Below, piece after piece: positions 11,923-21,806 of a stretch of 35,869 nucleotides of DNA. Positions within the stretch are counted from its first letter, which is position 1; each line of letters begins with the position of its first letter. Both the position numbers and the translations under genes were made by a program. A model generated the notes under the pieces. That model saw only the letters and a program-made list of their open reading frames with translations, made no database searches and was not told the origin of the DNA. Source of the stretch: Carex sylvatica (lineage: Eukaryota > Streptophyta > Magnoliopsida > Poales > Cyperaceae). The stretch covers positions 1-35,869 of the forward strand of contig CAXKVR010000772.1 in the NCBI GenBank assembly GCA_964058845.1, in the 5' to 3' direction.

Positions 11923-12680
11923 GAGTGCTTCTGAGCCCAACTTTGCACCTCTGGTTAACATAGCATGACATCTTCAAAAATCATGTAAATTGACCGATAT
12001 GCAGTCTTGACATCATAGAACAAGACTGTGAAGTTTTATACAAAATCTCAAAACAGAAAACTAGCCTTTGGTCTAGTGGCAAAGACACATGGTCTTTATG
12101 TAAGAGGTCATGGGTTCGAAACCTGGATGGGAGAAATCTTTTGTTATAATAACAAGGGTATTAAATAGTTGGATGACTTGACCTCCAACCTTTACTCAAA
12201 AATAATAATAAAAAAATCTCAAAACAGATCGTGAGATATCATCTCTCAAAAATTGTCCGAACTGCTGAAGGAGTGCTTCTGAGCCCAACTTTGCACCTCT
12301 GGTTAACATAGCAGGACATCATCAAAAATTATGAAAATTGACCGACATGCAGTCTTAACATCGTAGAACAAGACTGTGAAGTTTCATACAAAATTTTGAA
12401 ACAGATCGTGAGATGTCATCTCTCAAAATTGCCCAAACTGCTGAAGGAGTGCTTCTGAGCCCAACTTTGCATCTCTGGTTAACATAGCAGGACATCTTCA
12501 AAAATCATGAAAATTGACCGACATGCAGTCTTAACATCATAGAATAAGACTGTGAAGTTTCATACAAAATCTCAAAACAGATCGTGAGATATCATCTCTC
12601 AAAAATTGCCCGAACTGCTGAAGGAGTGCTTCTGAGCCTAATTTTGCATCTCTGGTTAAGATAGCAAGACATCTTTACAC
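11923..12680 (+). repeat. Tandem array of ~177-bp repeats (3 full units and a partial)
   Basis: Units begin with GAGTGCTTCTGAGCC at 11923, 12271, 12447 and 12624. The 348-bp first spacing equals one 177-bp unit plus a SINE insertion; the others are 176 and 177 bp. Each unit contains GACTGTGAAGTTT and AACAGATCGTGAGAT. The fourth unit is cut short and runs into an inverted piece of the same repeat at 12690-12745. Confidence 0.85.
12057..12215 (+). mobile_element. tRNA-derived SINE (159 bp) with 12-bp target-site duplication
   Basis: ATCTCAAAACAG occurs at both 12045-12056 and 12216-12227. Between them are an RNA polymerase III box A (TGGTCTAGTGG, 12069-12079) and box B (GGTTCGAAACC, 12113-12123) with normal spacing, a unique body, and an A-rich AATAATAATAAAAAA tail. 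This is a retroposed SINE inserted into the first unit of the tandem array. It is not a functional tRNA gene because the acceptor stem and cloverleaf are absent. Confidence 0.85.
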
Positions 12681-13082
12681 GTATGTATGAAACTTCACAG
12701 TCTTGTTCTATGATATTAAGACTGCAAAGTTGGGCTCAGAAGCACTCTAAAATTCATAAAAACCTCTAACTTAACAATTCAAACTAATCTAAATTCCAAA
12801 CAAACTGAATAACATAATCTCCAAACACAAACTAAACTAAATTCTAATAAACCCTAAACCCTCTTTAAAAAAAAAAAAAAACTGGACCGTATATATTATG
12901 TACGGTTTGAGCATTTTTAAATTTTTTTCTAAAACCTGGTTATTCTTAATATTTTTTTTTTTGGGGTATTTTTAAAAATGTCGGAGATCGTGTTTGGTAA
13001 AGTGAGCAATGGGGAATTAAAGCAAAATGAATGCCAGATATTGGGACAAGAAGACATTGAATTGTTGCTGTTATATGGAGAT

Positions 13083-13634
13083 TTTTTTTTATAAACCATA
13101 ATAAATTTTTTTTTATCAAACTAACATGATTAATGTTTTTTATAAAATTCATAAGAACCGAAATGACATTTCAGTCCCGGACTTTTTTTTTGGATCGAAA
13201 TGGCATTTTGGTCCCTAGTAATTTCACATTTTTTCAAACCCGCGATCACAAAAAATCCTAAACTGAGGGTTCCTGGCCGAAACTTAGGATTCATGCCCGA
13301 AATAGGAATTGTTTCTGACTGAAACTGGAGGTTCCTGGCCAAAACTGAGCCGAAATAGAGTCCCAGAAAATAAAAAAAATACATGTGATCGGAATGCAAA
13401 TTCGGTCCTAACTGAAAAAATCAGTGGACTGAAATGGCATCTCAATCCAAGGTATTACACCAACACCAACAGCTACACTATTTTTTCATGAAAAATGTGA
13501 AATCATTAGAGACCGAAATGGCAAAAGAGAAAATTCAAAACTAAAATGTTATTTTGATTCTTATGATTTTTGTAAAAAAAAAAAAAATCATGTTGGTTTG
13601 ATAATTTTTTTTTAATTATTGTAAATAAAAAAAA
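13083..13634. mobile_element. Foldback MITE with ACCGAAATGRCA motifs (~550 bp)
   Basis: TTTTTTTTATCAAACTAACATGAT on the left is mirrored on the right near 13588-13612, followed inward by ATTCATAAGAACCGAAATG and its inverted counterpart near 13548-13570. The centre repeats GGTTCCTGGCCRAAACT. Three short open frames within it are by-products of the inverted repeat. Confidence 0.65.
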
Positions 13635-13943
13635 TCTTTATATGTTACGTATCAAATTATATCATTTGTCAATTATCCGATATTATATCAATTGTTTGAC
13701 TTCTGACTTTAATTTTGACTTGTGGGCCTATTATCAATTTTGATTGTGCAGCTGATGAAAAAATTAACAGTTAAGAAGGTGGTGCGCATTCTCGGTATGT
13801 GTACTAAATTGGTGTACATATTGTGCATTAATTCAATTTGATGTACTGAGTATGTTTGAGTGATAGAAATTGAAATTTAATAGTTTGAGTAGTTACTGTT
13901 TAATTTAAATTTTTGGAGGTGGTACATTAAAAAAAAATTTCGG

Positions 13944-14214
13944 CAGTTTTTCTTGATACCGTAAAGCATTTGTAGCAAAAAAAAGCAGAACACTGTAATT
14001 CACGTGTCAAGACGAATCAACGAATCTTCGAACAGCTTTTCTGACACGAGCACTAACAAAGTGGAAACAGATGTCAGGTAAAAAAACGTGAGAACCAAAA
14101 AAAGCTAGCAGGTACCAATTAGTTGATTGTTTATCTCTATTTATCATTGTGATTGAAATTATTGGTGAAGCCGAATCACTCTGGTTTTGGAATTCGTATC
14201 CTCTGCATTAACTC
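13944..14214 (+). repeat. Long direct repeat, copy 2 (~271 bp)
   Basis: Near-identical to 8349-8609 from CAGTTTTTCTTGATACC to GCATTAACTC, with a 10-nt insertion after GCATTTGTA. Its right end is also the exact start of the LTR-derived palindrome, so that join marks an insertion or deletion breakpoint. Confidence 0.9.
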
Positions 14215-15522
14215 CAAAAATAGCACCCACTAACCTCACTCACCCCACGACTATGCCTCTTGATTGGATATAGTCTTTTGCTATAAAGGAGGGGGTTCTT
14301 TTCCTTTCAAGACAATCTCTCTTCGGAGGGGCATCTTTTCGCAAAGATCAATCTCATCTCTCAAAATCTCTTCTCCACCAATACTTAGCGAAAAATTCTG
14401 CAATCAAGGAAGCAATTCAAGGAGGAAGAAGAAGAAGATTTCAAGAAGAAGGCAATAATAAGGGTTCTTCATCTAGAGAAGGGTGTAATCTATTTCTCTA
14501 TTTAATTTCTCTTTATTTTAGCCAATCTTTTGTAATGAATTCTTTGTTGAATACTTGCATCTCTATGAGAGGCTAGTTTTCTCTCTAGGGATTTAGGTCA
14601 ATGCATGAACTTATTTAATTGTATCTTATTCGGTTATTTATTTTTATTATGATTGTTTTATGGAATTTGATGCTAATTTCTGAGATTTATAATTTGTGTT
14701 AACTACATAATTAGTACTTAAAATCGATGTAGTTCCGCTTTGGATTCGAAAGAACCAAAGAAGTTAGGACGAGAAGAGAGTACCAATTATGAACACAAAT
14801 ACCTTAGGTTTTTATTAAGGTCTAACCAACTGCGAAATTAAACCGGAACTACAGAAATTAGGGTTAGGGACTTGGTGAAGGACGTAACTGTGAAGTCATA
14901 CCCTTATTAGGACATTTCAAATTGAATCGGATATTGGTATGAAGGACGTAACTGTGAAGTACCAATATTTGAGGAGATGAGAGACTAACAAGAGCTTATG
15001 GTCTAGGTAGCTAGGATGAAGGACGTAACTGTGAAGTCCGAATTGCTTAGGCACGTTATTAATTCACGAAAGTGACCCTTAATGACATATTAGGTTAGAA
15101 ACCTCATCAAATCATACATGAATTTAAACAATACCGAATATATAGAATTAACAAGGGATTGTAAACCAAATGTCCCTAGATCTTTTCAATTATTGAAAGC
15201 AACCAAGATTCTATTTTACTTTCCTTTTTTACTTTTATTGTTTTAAACCTCATCTTCTCGGATATTGAACCCAAACCTTAGGAAGTTATAACAAACAAAC
15301 TCCCCAATTCTACTTTTATTACACTTACTTCTTTTTATTTTTATTATTTTTTGAAATTAATTAATAAAGTCTAAACCTAGTAACTGTCCATATTCCCTGT
15401 GGATCGATACCCGATAATATACTACACGGTAGGATTGTATACTTGCAATCTGAACTGAAAGTGTATTTAAGGTTAAAAGGTACAGTTTGCTGTACTGAAA
15501 CTTTGTACTATACATTTCTGGT
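14215..15522 (+). mobile_element. Truncated LTR, left arm of a palindrome (+ orientation)
   Basis: This 1.3-kb segment is an inverted copy of 15538-16901. It begins with CAAAAATAGCACCC, carries a TATA box (TATAAA, 14282-14287) and three copies of GAAGGACGTAACTGTGAAGT. By comparison with the right arm it holds the LTR from the promoter to its 3' terminus, and lacks most of U3. Confidence 0.75.
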
Positions 15523-15537
15523 ACAAAAACTTGTTGC

Positions 15538-17487
15538 ACCAGAAATGTATAGTACAAAGTTTCAGTACAGCAAACTGTACCTTTTAACCTTAAATACACT
15601 TTCAGTTCAGATTGCAAGTATACAACCCTACACAGGGTATCGATCCACAGGGAATATGGACAATTACTAGGTTTAGACTTTATTAATTAATTTTAAAAAA
15701 TAATAAAAAAAAAAGAAGTAAGTGCAATAAAAGTAGAATTGGAGGGTTTGTTTGTTATAACTTCCTAAGGTTTGGGTTCAATACCCGAGAAGATGAGGTT
15801 TAAAACAATAAAAGTAAAAAAGGAAAGTAAAATAGAATCTTGGTTGCTTTCAAGAATTGGAAAGATCTAGGAGCATTTGGTCTACAATTCCTTGTTAATT
15901 CTATCTATTCGGTATTGTTTAAATTCATGTATGATTTGATGAGGTTTCTAAACTAATATGTCATTAAGGGTCACTTTCGTGAATTAATAACGTGCCTAAG
16001 TAATTCAGACTTCACAGTTACGTCCTTTATCCTATCTACCTAGACCATAAGCTCTTGTTAGCCTATTTCAACTAATTATTGATACAAGTATTTTGGTGGG
16101 TTGGATTAATTTTCCTCGAGTTTTAGGGCTGTCACCATCCTAAAGGGATATTTAATAATCACGTTCACACAAAATACATATCAATACTTAATCAATCTAG
16201 GTGTCCTAATTAGGGATTGACTTCACAGTTACGTCCTTCAACAAGTCTCTAATCCTAATTTCTGTAGTTCCGGTTTGATTTCGCAGTTGGTTAGACCTTA
16301 ATCAAAACCTAAGGTATTTGTGTTCATAATTGGTACTCTCCTCTTGTCCTAACTTCTTTGGTTCTTTCGAATCCAAAGCGAAACTAAATCGATTTTAAGT
16401 ACTAATTATGTAGTTAACACAAATTATAAATCTGAGAAATTAGCATCAAATCCCATAAAACAATCATAATAAAAATAAATAACCGAATAAGATACAATTA
16501 AACAAGTTCATGCATTGACCTAAATCCCTAGAGAGAAAACTAGCATCTCATGGAGATGCAAGTATTCAACAAAGAATTCATTACAAAAGATTGGCTAAAA
16601 TAAAGAGAAATTAAATAGAGAAATAGATTACACCATTCTCTAAATGAAGAACCTTTATTCTTGCCTTCTTCTTAAAATCTTCTTCTTCCTCCTCCTTGAA
16701 TTGCTTCCTTGATTGCAGAATTTTACGCTAAGTATTGGTGGAGAAGAGATTTTGAGAGATGAGATTGATCTTTGCGAAGAGATCTCCCTCTGAAGAGAGA
16801 TATGCTTGAATGGGAAAGAACCCCCTCCTTTATAGCAAAAGACTATGCCCAATCAAGAGGCATAGTCGTGGAGTGAGTGGAGTTAGTGGGTGCTATTTTT
16901 GGATTGTTTTCCAGGTTGTCTTGTCCAAGTTTAGCTGTCAAAAAACATCCCTGGCTCGCTAAAAATAGAAACCGTGTTGAAAACGTGTATTTCTGGCTGT
17001 CTGCGGATCCACTGCATCCGTACTGACTTCAAGTTTCCTTTTTTAGATTCTCAGGTTGTAGATTTTCTCGTTGGCTTTCCGAAAAGTGGTCATATGCCCA
17101 AAACGGAGTTACGAGTCAAAAGTTGTGGCCGTTTTAAGTTCAGACTCTATTTTTGGCTACTGGGCTCGGTTTTTTCTGTGCGACCAGAGTGCGACTGCAT
17201 CGATATCCGTGCATCTGCACGGATTTTGATGAATAGCATATTATACCTTTTTAAAATTGGTCGCGTCCAAAAATCCATCTAAGTACTTAGTACGTTCGTA
17301 TCGAAAATCGTGCGTTCGCACTGGGCATTTTTCTTCGTTTATCTTCGTTTCCTGTAATTTAAAATCAAACAAATGCAGTAACTTGATTCTAGGTGTATTC
17401 TATTCTCTTTATATTCAAAATACAAGATATTTCGTATTATTTCATGATGAAAACTAGATCGAATATGTATATAATTTATGCTTATCA
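15538..17487 (-). mobile_element. LTR (~1.95 kb) of a minus-strand gypsy-like retrotransposon
   Basis: Read on the minus strand it starts with TGATAAGCATAAATT just after a purine-rich tract (AAGCTTGAGGGAATT, 17488-17502), the usual polypurine-tract/LTR boundary. It continues through a TATA box at 16834-16829 and ends near 15538. The part from 16901 down to 15538 forms the right arm of the palindrome with 14215-15522. It includes an extra segment near 16065-16200 relative to the left arm. Confidence 0.7.
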
Positions 17488-19003
17488 AATTCCCTCAAGC
17501 TTGAACATTGCTTGTCCCCAAGCAACATCTAAACTTGAAATACAATTCGATCTCTAATTTAACCTTATATCAAGTATACATTTTTAAATTGTAAAATTTG
17601 TATGAGCTTGCCAAAATTTAAAAATCGCAATGTAAATTTTCTACAAATTTAAAGTTCAACCCTTGACTAATTATGGTTCACCTCACAATTCGATTACTCT
17701 AACTTTCATTTCCTTAAATGCTTAGAATTTGTAAACTTCGGATATCTAAATTTGTTACAAAAAATGCATTTTTATTTGTGAAAATTCTTTTAAAAATCTC
17801 CCAAGCTTGGATCAAGTTTAGGTTAGAAAGTCACGGACTTTGTGTGTTGATATTTGCAAAATTTAATTTTTCTTTTGTTGCTTTTATTTGATGACAATAT
17901 AAATCTTTATCCTTAGGACAAAACCGATTAGTTATAGGTAGCTAATCTATACCCAACCGTTTTAATTCAAAAGTGCATTTGCATGCTCATGGTTCAATCC
18001 TTCCATAACACGAACCCACATTTTTAGTGCGAACCCGGTCACTTTATCGGGCAAACTAGCGGAGCAAAGTGTCAATAACTCATTGCTATAAGTACGTCAT
18101 ATCGTCGTAACATAAGCAAGCGGAATCTTATTTTCTTTCTAAAAAAATTTCAATTTTGAACAATTTTTCAACATTTTTACAAGATATCATGAATACACAC
18201 ATCCTTAGGCATTAAATCATGCCTATGGATATCCCGATCTTTCTAAATTCATTTTCTACATATAAGATACATTTTTTTAAAAATAAATTTAAATTCCTAA
18301 GTTTTTATTTTCGTAAACCTTTATTTCCACTAAGTTTTTCGCCAATTTATGGGGTTATTTCTAATTATTCCAAGGGTATCCCTAAAAACTCGTTAAAATT
18401 CTCATTAAAATTTCTCATTTTTCGACAATCACTCAAATTTATCAAAATTTTTGTTTTTGCCAACTTTTAACACAAAAATTAAACATGATTTTATACTTTA
18501 TGCCTAATTAGACAATTAAGTCCAATTATGCAAGACTCTATTTTTATAACTTCGTAAAACATCTTGACAAATTTGCAATTTCAAGCATTTAAGTTCAAAA
18601 TCACAAATCTTATTCATGGTCAAGTAAAAATTCAATGTTATAAATCCTAAATTTTGAAAAATAATTAAACATGTATGCAAAGATACAATTTCTTTCCATC
18701 CCCAAAACTTAAATTAAGCATTGTCCTCAATGCTTTAATCTAAAACTAAAAGGTAAATAGAAAGAAATATGAAAGCTTAACTTGTGTGAAGAACCATCAT
18801 AGAGGCGAAGAGATGGCGGTTCGAGTAGAGTGAAGGAATAAGAAGAACATGGGTTGCCTCCCAAGAAGCGCGTGATTTTAGGTCTTCGGCTCTTGTTTTT
18901 GCATTTCCTTGAACTTCTTTTTCTTTCTTCTTTTCTTGTAATTTCTTATCATATTAATATATTTTTCCTTCGAGTACCAAGATGGGTTCATCTTGTTGAA
19001 TTC
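17488..19003 (-). mobile_element. Non-coding 3' internal region of the gypsy-like element
   Basis: On the minus strand, the region upstream of the LTR contains GCTTGGGGACAAGCAATGTT (17507-17526), a phrase common next to the 3' LTR in plant gypsy elements. It also contains GCGCTTCTTGGGAGGCAACC (18852-18871), resembling the sequence following the integrase in Athila/Tat-type elements. Between them is AT-rich filler. No reverse transcriptase, RNase H or integrase is present. Confidence 0.6.
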
Positions 19004-19417
19004 TCATGCCTTGTCGATTCCAAATGTTGCCATCGACTTTCCTTGCAAAGAATTGTTATCCACCTGCAAAATCTCTACCAATGGTGCTGAATTTTTATTA
19101 GTAGAAGGGGTATTTAGTTGGTTATGACAAAAAAATTCTTTCTTCTTTTCCACGGAAAAAGAAAGTTTCCCAACTTTGACATTATTGTGTATACCCACCG
19201 TTGTTAAGATAATTTGACTTAAAATATTGTTCAATTGAACACCTTTCTCATTTTCAAGTATAACAAAATTGGCGGGGATCATAATTTTCTCATTTTTGAA
19301 GACCATATTTTTCAAAACACTAAGTGGAGATTGTATTGAATCATCTTCTAGAATTAATTTTGTATTGGTCGACTCAAAAATATCGGACTCAAGTTGGTCA
19401 AACATTTCAAGGGGCAA
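19004..19417 (-). pseudogene. Decayed gypsy-type retrotransposon protease-region fragment
   Basis: A 137-codon open frame on the minus strand resembles the end of the aspartic-protease domain of plant gypsy (Athila/Tat-like) polyproteins. It contains SPLSVLKNMVFKNEKIMIPA, then NFVILENEKG and a degraded counterpart of the usual ILGRPFL...GxLxF block (ILSQIILTT...GKLSFSV). The catalytic D-S/T-G is not visible. The open sequence continues a little upstream without a start. The fragment is joined to the post-integrase region, so about 3 kb of pol appears deleted. Family assignment is from memory of the motif pattern. Confidence 0.55.
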
Positions 19418-19770
19418 GGGACTTTCATTTGCTTCGAAATCACACGTTGGCTTTTCAATTTTTGTATTGCCTTTTGAGTAGGGTGATGAGAAGCTCTCGG
19501 GATCTTCTAATGTGAATAAAAGAGGTAAATCATATGAAAAAATTTTGCTATCTTCTTCATTTAATGTCGTATTTTCACTATCACTTTTGTTGGTTGAAAA
19601 TTATGAAAAAAATCTGGTCAAATTTGGCATTTGGGGCAATTTTTCAATTTTTGGTTGCCTTATTGGATTTGCAAAGTTGTCAATTTTATCATTTAGATTT
19701 ACATTGGGATGATGACATGTCATTCGGATAGGGATGATGACATATCATGCGGATAAGGATGACATGTAAA
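19418..19770 (-). mobile_element. Upstream part of the retroelement remnant, ending in a 25-bp repeat
   Basis: The minus-strand sequence has no frame that can be assigned. At 19706-19730 and 19731-19755 a 25-bp unit (GGGATGATGACATGTCAT plus CGGATA) is repeated in tandem, with a third partial copy to ~19768. I place the end of the retroelement-derived DNA near here, but the boundary is uncertain. Confidence 0.4.
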
Positions 19771-20157
19771 AAGATCAAAATGCCCTCGGCCCAAATTCAA
19801 TTAATATCCATATAATTATTCTGAATAATTTTTCTTGCAGTTTGTTATTTCGATAACTTTTATACGACGTACCGTGAACATTTATAAATTAACATTTTGT
19901 TTTTGTTTTGCCATTTTGATATGACATTTATAATTTAATTATAACGTGTATAATTAATTATAACCATCTTATTATTAATTATAATTAATTTATAATTAAT
20001 TAATAAGATTTTCCGATTAACTCCTGTACAGTGTGACCCAATAAGATTTGTGTTATGTTGATAAATAGAATTAAAAACTGTTTTAACTTCTATAATCATA
20101 AGAGGCATATGACATCTGCAGTATGACCATCCAATTACACAGATGATGTTGTACTGT
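19771..20157. other. AT-rich stretch, no gene seen
   Basis: It contains a TTAATTATAA-rich palindromic patch at 19925-20010. Nothing else is recognised. Confidence 0.4.
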
Positions 20158-20560
20158 TAGTGTGGAAAAAATGTGTCGTGCCGTGACTAACACGCCGTGA
20201 CTTTGATCACGTGCCGTGCCGTGATCAAGTTAATTTTTCATGTGTCGTGCCGTGCCGTGACCAAGCCGTGCCGTGACCAAGCCGTGCCGTGACCAAATCG
20301 TGCCGTAACCAAACGTACCGTGACCGTCACTTTGACAAATTTTTAAAACCAGTAACTAATCATAATTCTTAATTTATGACATAATATAGAAATTATAAGA
20401 TTTTTTATTTGACCTTCTATAGTCAAAACATAAAAAATGATGAATCTAAAAATTGATTCATAAGAAAAAAAAAACTATGGCATTATCTAGCCTTTTAAAT
20501 TGAAATTTGTCACTCAAAATAGCCTTGGCAAGAGATGGCACAGCATAATTAACACCCCTG
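20158..20560. mobile_element. Possible hAT-type element containing a GC-rich minisatellite
   Basis: The right end, inverted, reads CAGGGGTGTTAATTATG, a hAT-like terminus. The left end may be TAGTGTGG at 20158, which is weak, and no convincing 8-bp target duplication is visible. The interior holds the CGTGCCGTGACC repeat array. There is no transposase. Confidence 0.4.
20244..20330 (+). repeat. 16-bp GC-rich minisatellite (GTGCCGTGACCAAGCC)
   Basis: About five head-to-tail copies of GTGCCGTGACCAAGCC, with progressive decay towards GTACCGTGACCGTC. Related GCCGTGCCGTGA units are scattered from 20175. The composition is sharply GC-rich against an AT-rich background. Confidence 0.8.
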
Positions 20561-21508
20561 TATCACTTCCTTTGAATTTGGATTTAGATCTGACAGAGCC
20601 AATCCTCCAGCTCGCCTAAATTCTGATAACAAAATATATAACCATTTGAAGTTCATAAAGCCTTGCAAATTAAGATAGCAAGAAGAAAAAAAAGGATTAA
20701 GAAATAGATTATCAAACAAAATATATAACCACGATCCAGTAAACTATTTTACTTGTGTTAATTCTTTTGTTTCATAGCTATCAGATCAGTTTCAAGGTAG
20801 GTTTGTGTCATCCTTGCAAACTTAATCTTTTCTTGATCTTGAGTAGATTATCAAATATAATTACTCTTATAATTATACCGCTAGCAGATAATCTTACTCT
20901 ATCAAGGGGCCCAGTGATACTATAACTCGTATAAAGATACGAGGGACAATAGTACTTTTGATAAATCATCACTACCTCAGCTAAACTATGTATACCGAAG
21001 AGTTACTGTTATGACTGCGTTTTACCGACAGCGTTAGATAACAATTACACATACATATCTCTTAGTAAGAAAGATGAATACCTCATACTTTAAAACTTAA
21101 TACTGAATGAAAAACATTAATGACACGAACACAATTTTATTTAATGTTTCATTCGGGGTCTGTCAAATACCATATTCCTGGAACATGTATCTATGTGATT
21201 AAAATTACATCTCTTATCAAATAGTTTGTAAAACTTAACCATCTTTTAATCTACATACTAACCTTGTAACGGTAAATTAGTATTCCTGCTAATTACCTCG
21301 GTTAGAGACTTTTAAGAATATATATTATTTATATTATGAAGTTTAATAATTTCAGTTATTGACTCTAGTTAGATAAATGAATAATTCATAAATGCAATAA
21401 TATTCAAAGCAACAAAATAATAATTTATTAATCACTGAATTCATAAACAAAGCTTTATATGATAAATTATCGTATTATTGACTTCTAAATTATTACAAAC
21501 TAATACAT
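20561..21508. other. Intergenic stretch, no gene seen
   Basis: No coding sequence is recognised. ACAAAATATATAACCA is duplicated at 20629 and 20717. The composition of 20880-21480 is reminiscent of old LTR sequence, but no boundary can be supported. Confidence 0.35.
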
Positions 21509-21806
21509 TATACATGTCTAACATACGCATGTTGTTCGTCTCAAAAGCAACCAGTTAATGGCTTCGTCGTGTTTGATATGCCTATTCGTATGAGAATAAT
21601 AAATTTCAGAAAAAAAGAAAATAAAAATTGCTAGAAGATAACCATATGTTAAAAAGATTGATAAAATTTCGAGTAACAAAAATAAAAATGTGTTTGATAT
21701 GCCTATTCATATGAGAATAATAAATTTCAGAAAAAAAAAAATTTGCTAGAAGATAATCACATGTTAATCAGATTGATAAAATTTCGAGTAACAAAAATAA
21801 AAATAT
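21509..21806 (+). pseudogene. Broken exon-2 copy of the GRAM gene with a 121-bp tandem duplication
   Basis: The sequence from 21509 matches the second half of GRAM exon 2 and the start of intron 2 (25945-26060), including TGTCTAACATACGCATG and TATGAGAATAATAAATTTCAG. A one-base insertion after GTCTCA shifts the frame and brings TAA into it, so it is not functional. The segment 21569-21689 is repeated at 21690-21806 with few differences. The first third of exon 2 is missing here, while the intron-1 tail lies far upstream at 10137. Confidence 0.85.

Larger units (their letters stand above)
11591..12984. mobile_element. Inner inverted-repeat element (~1.39 kb) enclosing a tandem array
   Basis: Left-end GACATTTTTAAAAATACCC is matched inverted at 12966-12983, and the pairing continues through CCGTACATAATATATA and a ~120-bp block containing AGTTTGTGTTTGGAGATAA. 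Near 11680-11780 the sequence ATATGGTCCAGAATTAAAAT is repeated tandemly. The arms enclose the ~177-bp repeat array. Confidence 0.75.
11391..13943. mobile_element. Large composite foldback element (2.55 kb) with target-site duplication
   Basis: Outer inverted arms at about 11391-11590 and 13780-13943 pair over roughly 160 bp, including ACACCAATTTAGT and ATCAAATTGAA. CAGTTTTTTCT (11380-11390) and CAGTTTTTCT (13944-13953) flank it as a 9-11 bp duplication, a length typical of Mutator-superfamily insertions. The duplicated target is exactly where the neighbouring 261-bp repeat was interrupted. There is no transposase; the interior is filled by other inverted-repeat and tandem-repeat DNA. Confidence 0.7.

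Noticed and set aside
12057..12135. tRNA-like sequence with box A and box B
   Set aside because: No acceptor or anticodon stem forms, and it is bounded by a target duplication with an A-rich tail, so it was called a SINE.
11923..12680. Regular repeats that might suggest a CRISPR-like array
   Set aside because: Units are ~177 bp with no unique spacers and the setting is a plant nuclear genome; these are simple tandem repeats.
8349..14214. The 261/271-bp direct repeats as LTRs of one 5.9 kb retrotransposon
   Set aside because: The repeats lack TG...CA ends, a primer-binding site and a polypurine tract, and the duplication extends leftwards into the foldback; a segmental duplication explains it better.
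15357..15670. Two opposite open frames encoding the same N-terminal peptide
   Set aside because: Identical translations on both strands are a direct result of the LTR palindrome; no gene-like features.
16974..17282. 102-codon open frame
   Set aside because: It lies in the U3 part of the LTR, antisense to the element, and resembles no protein.
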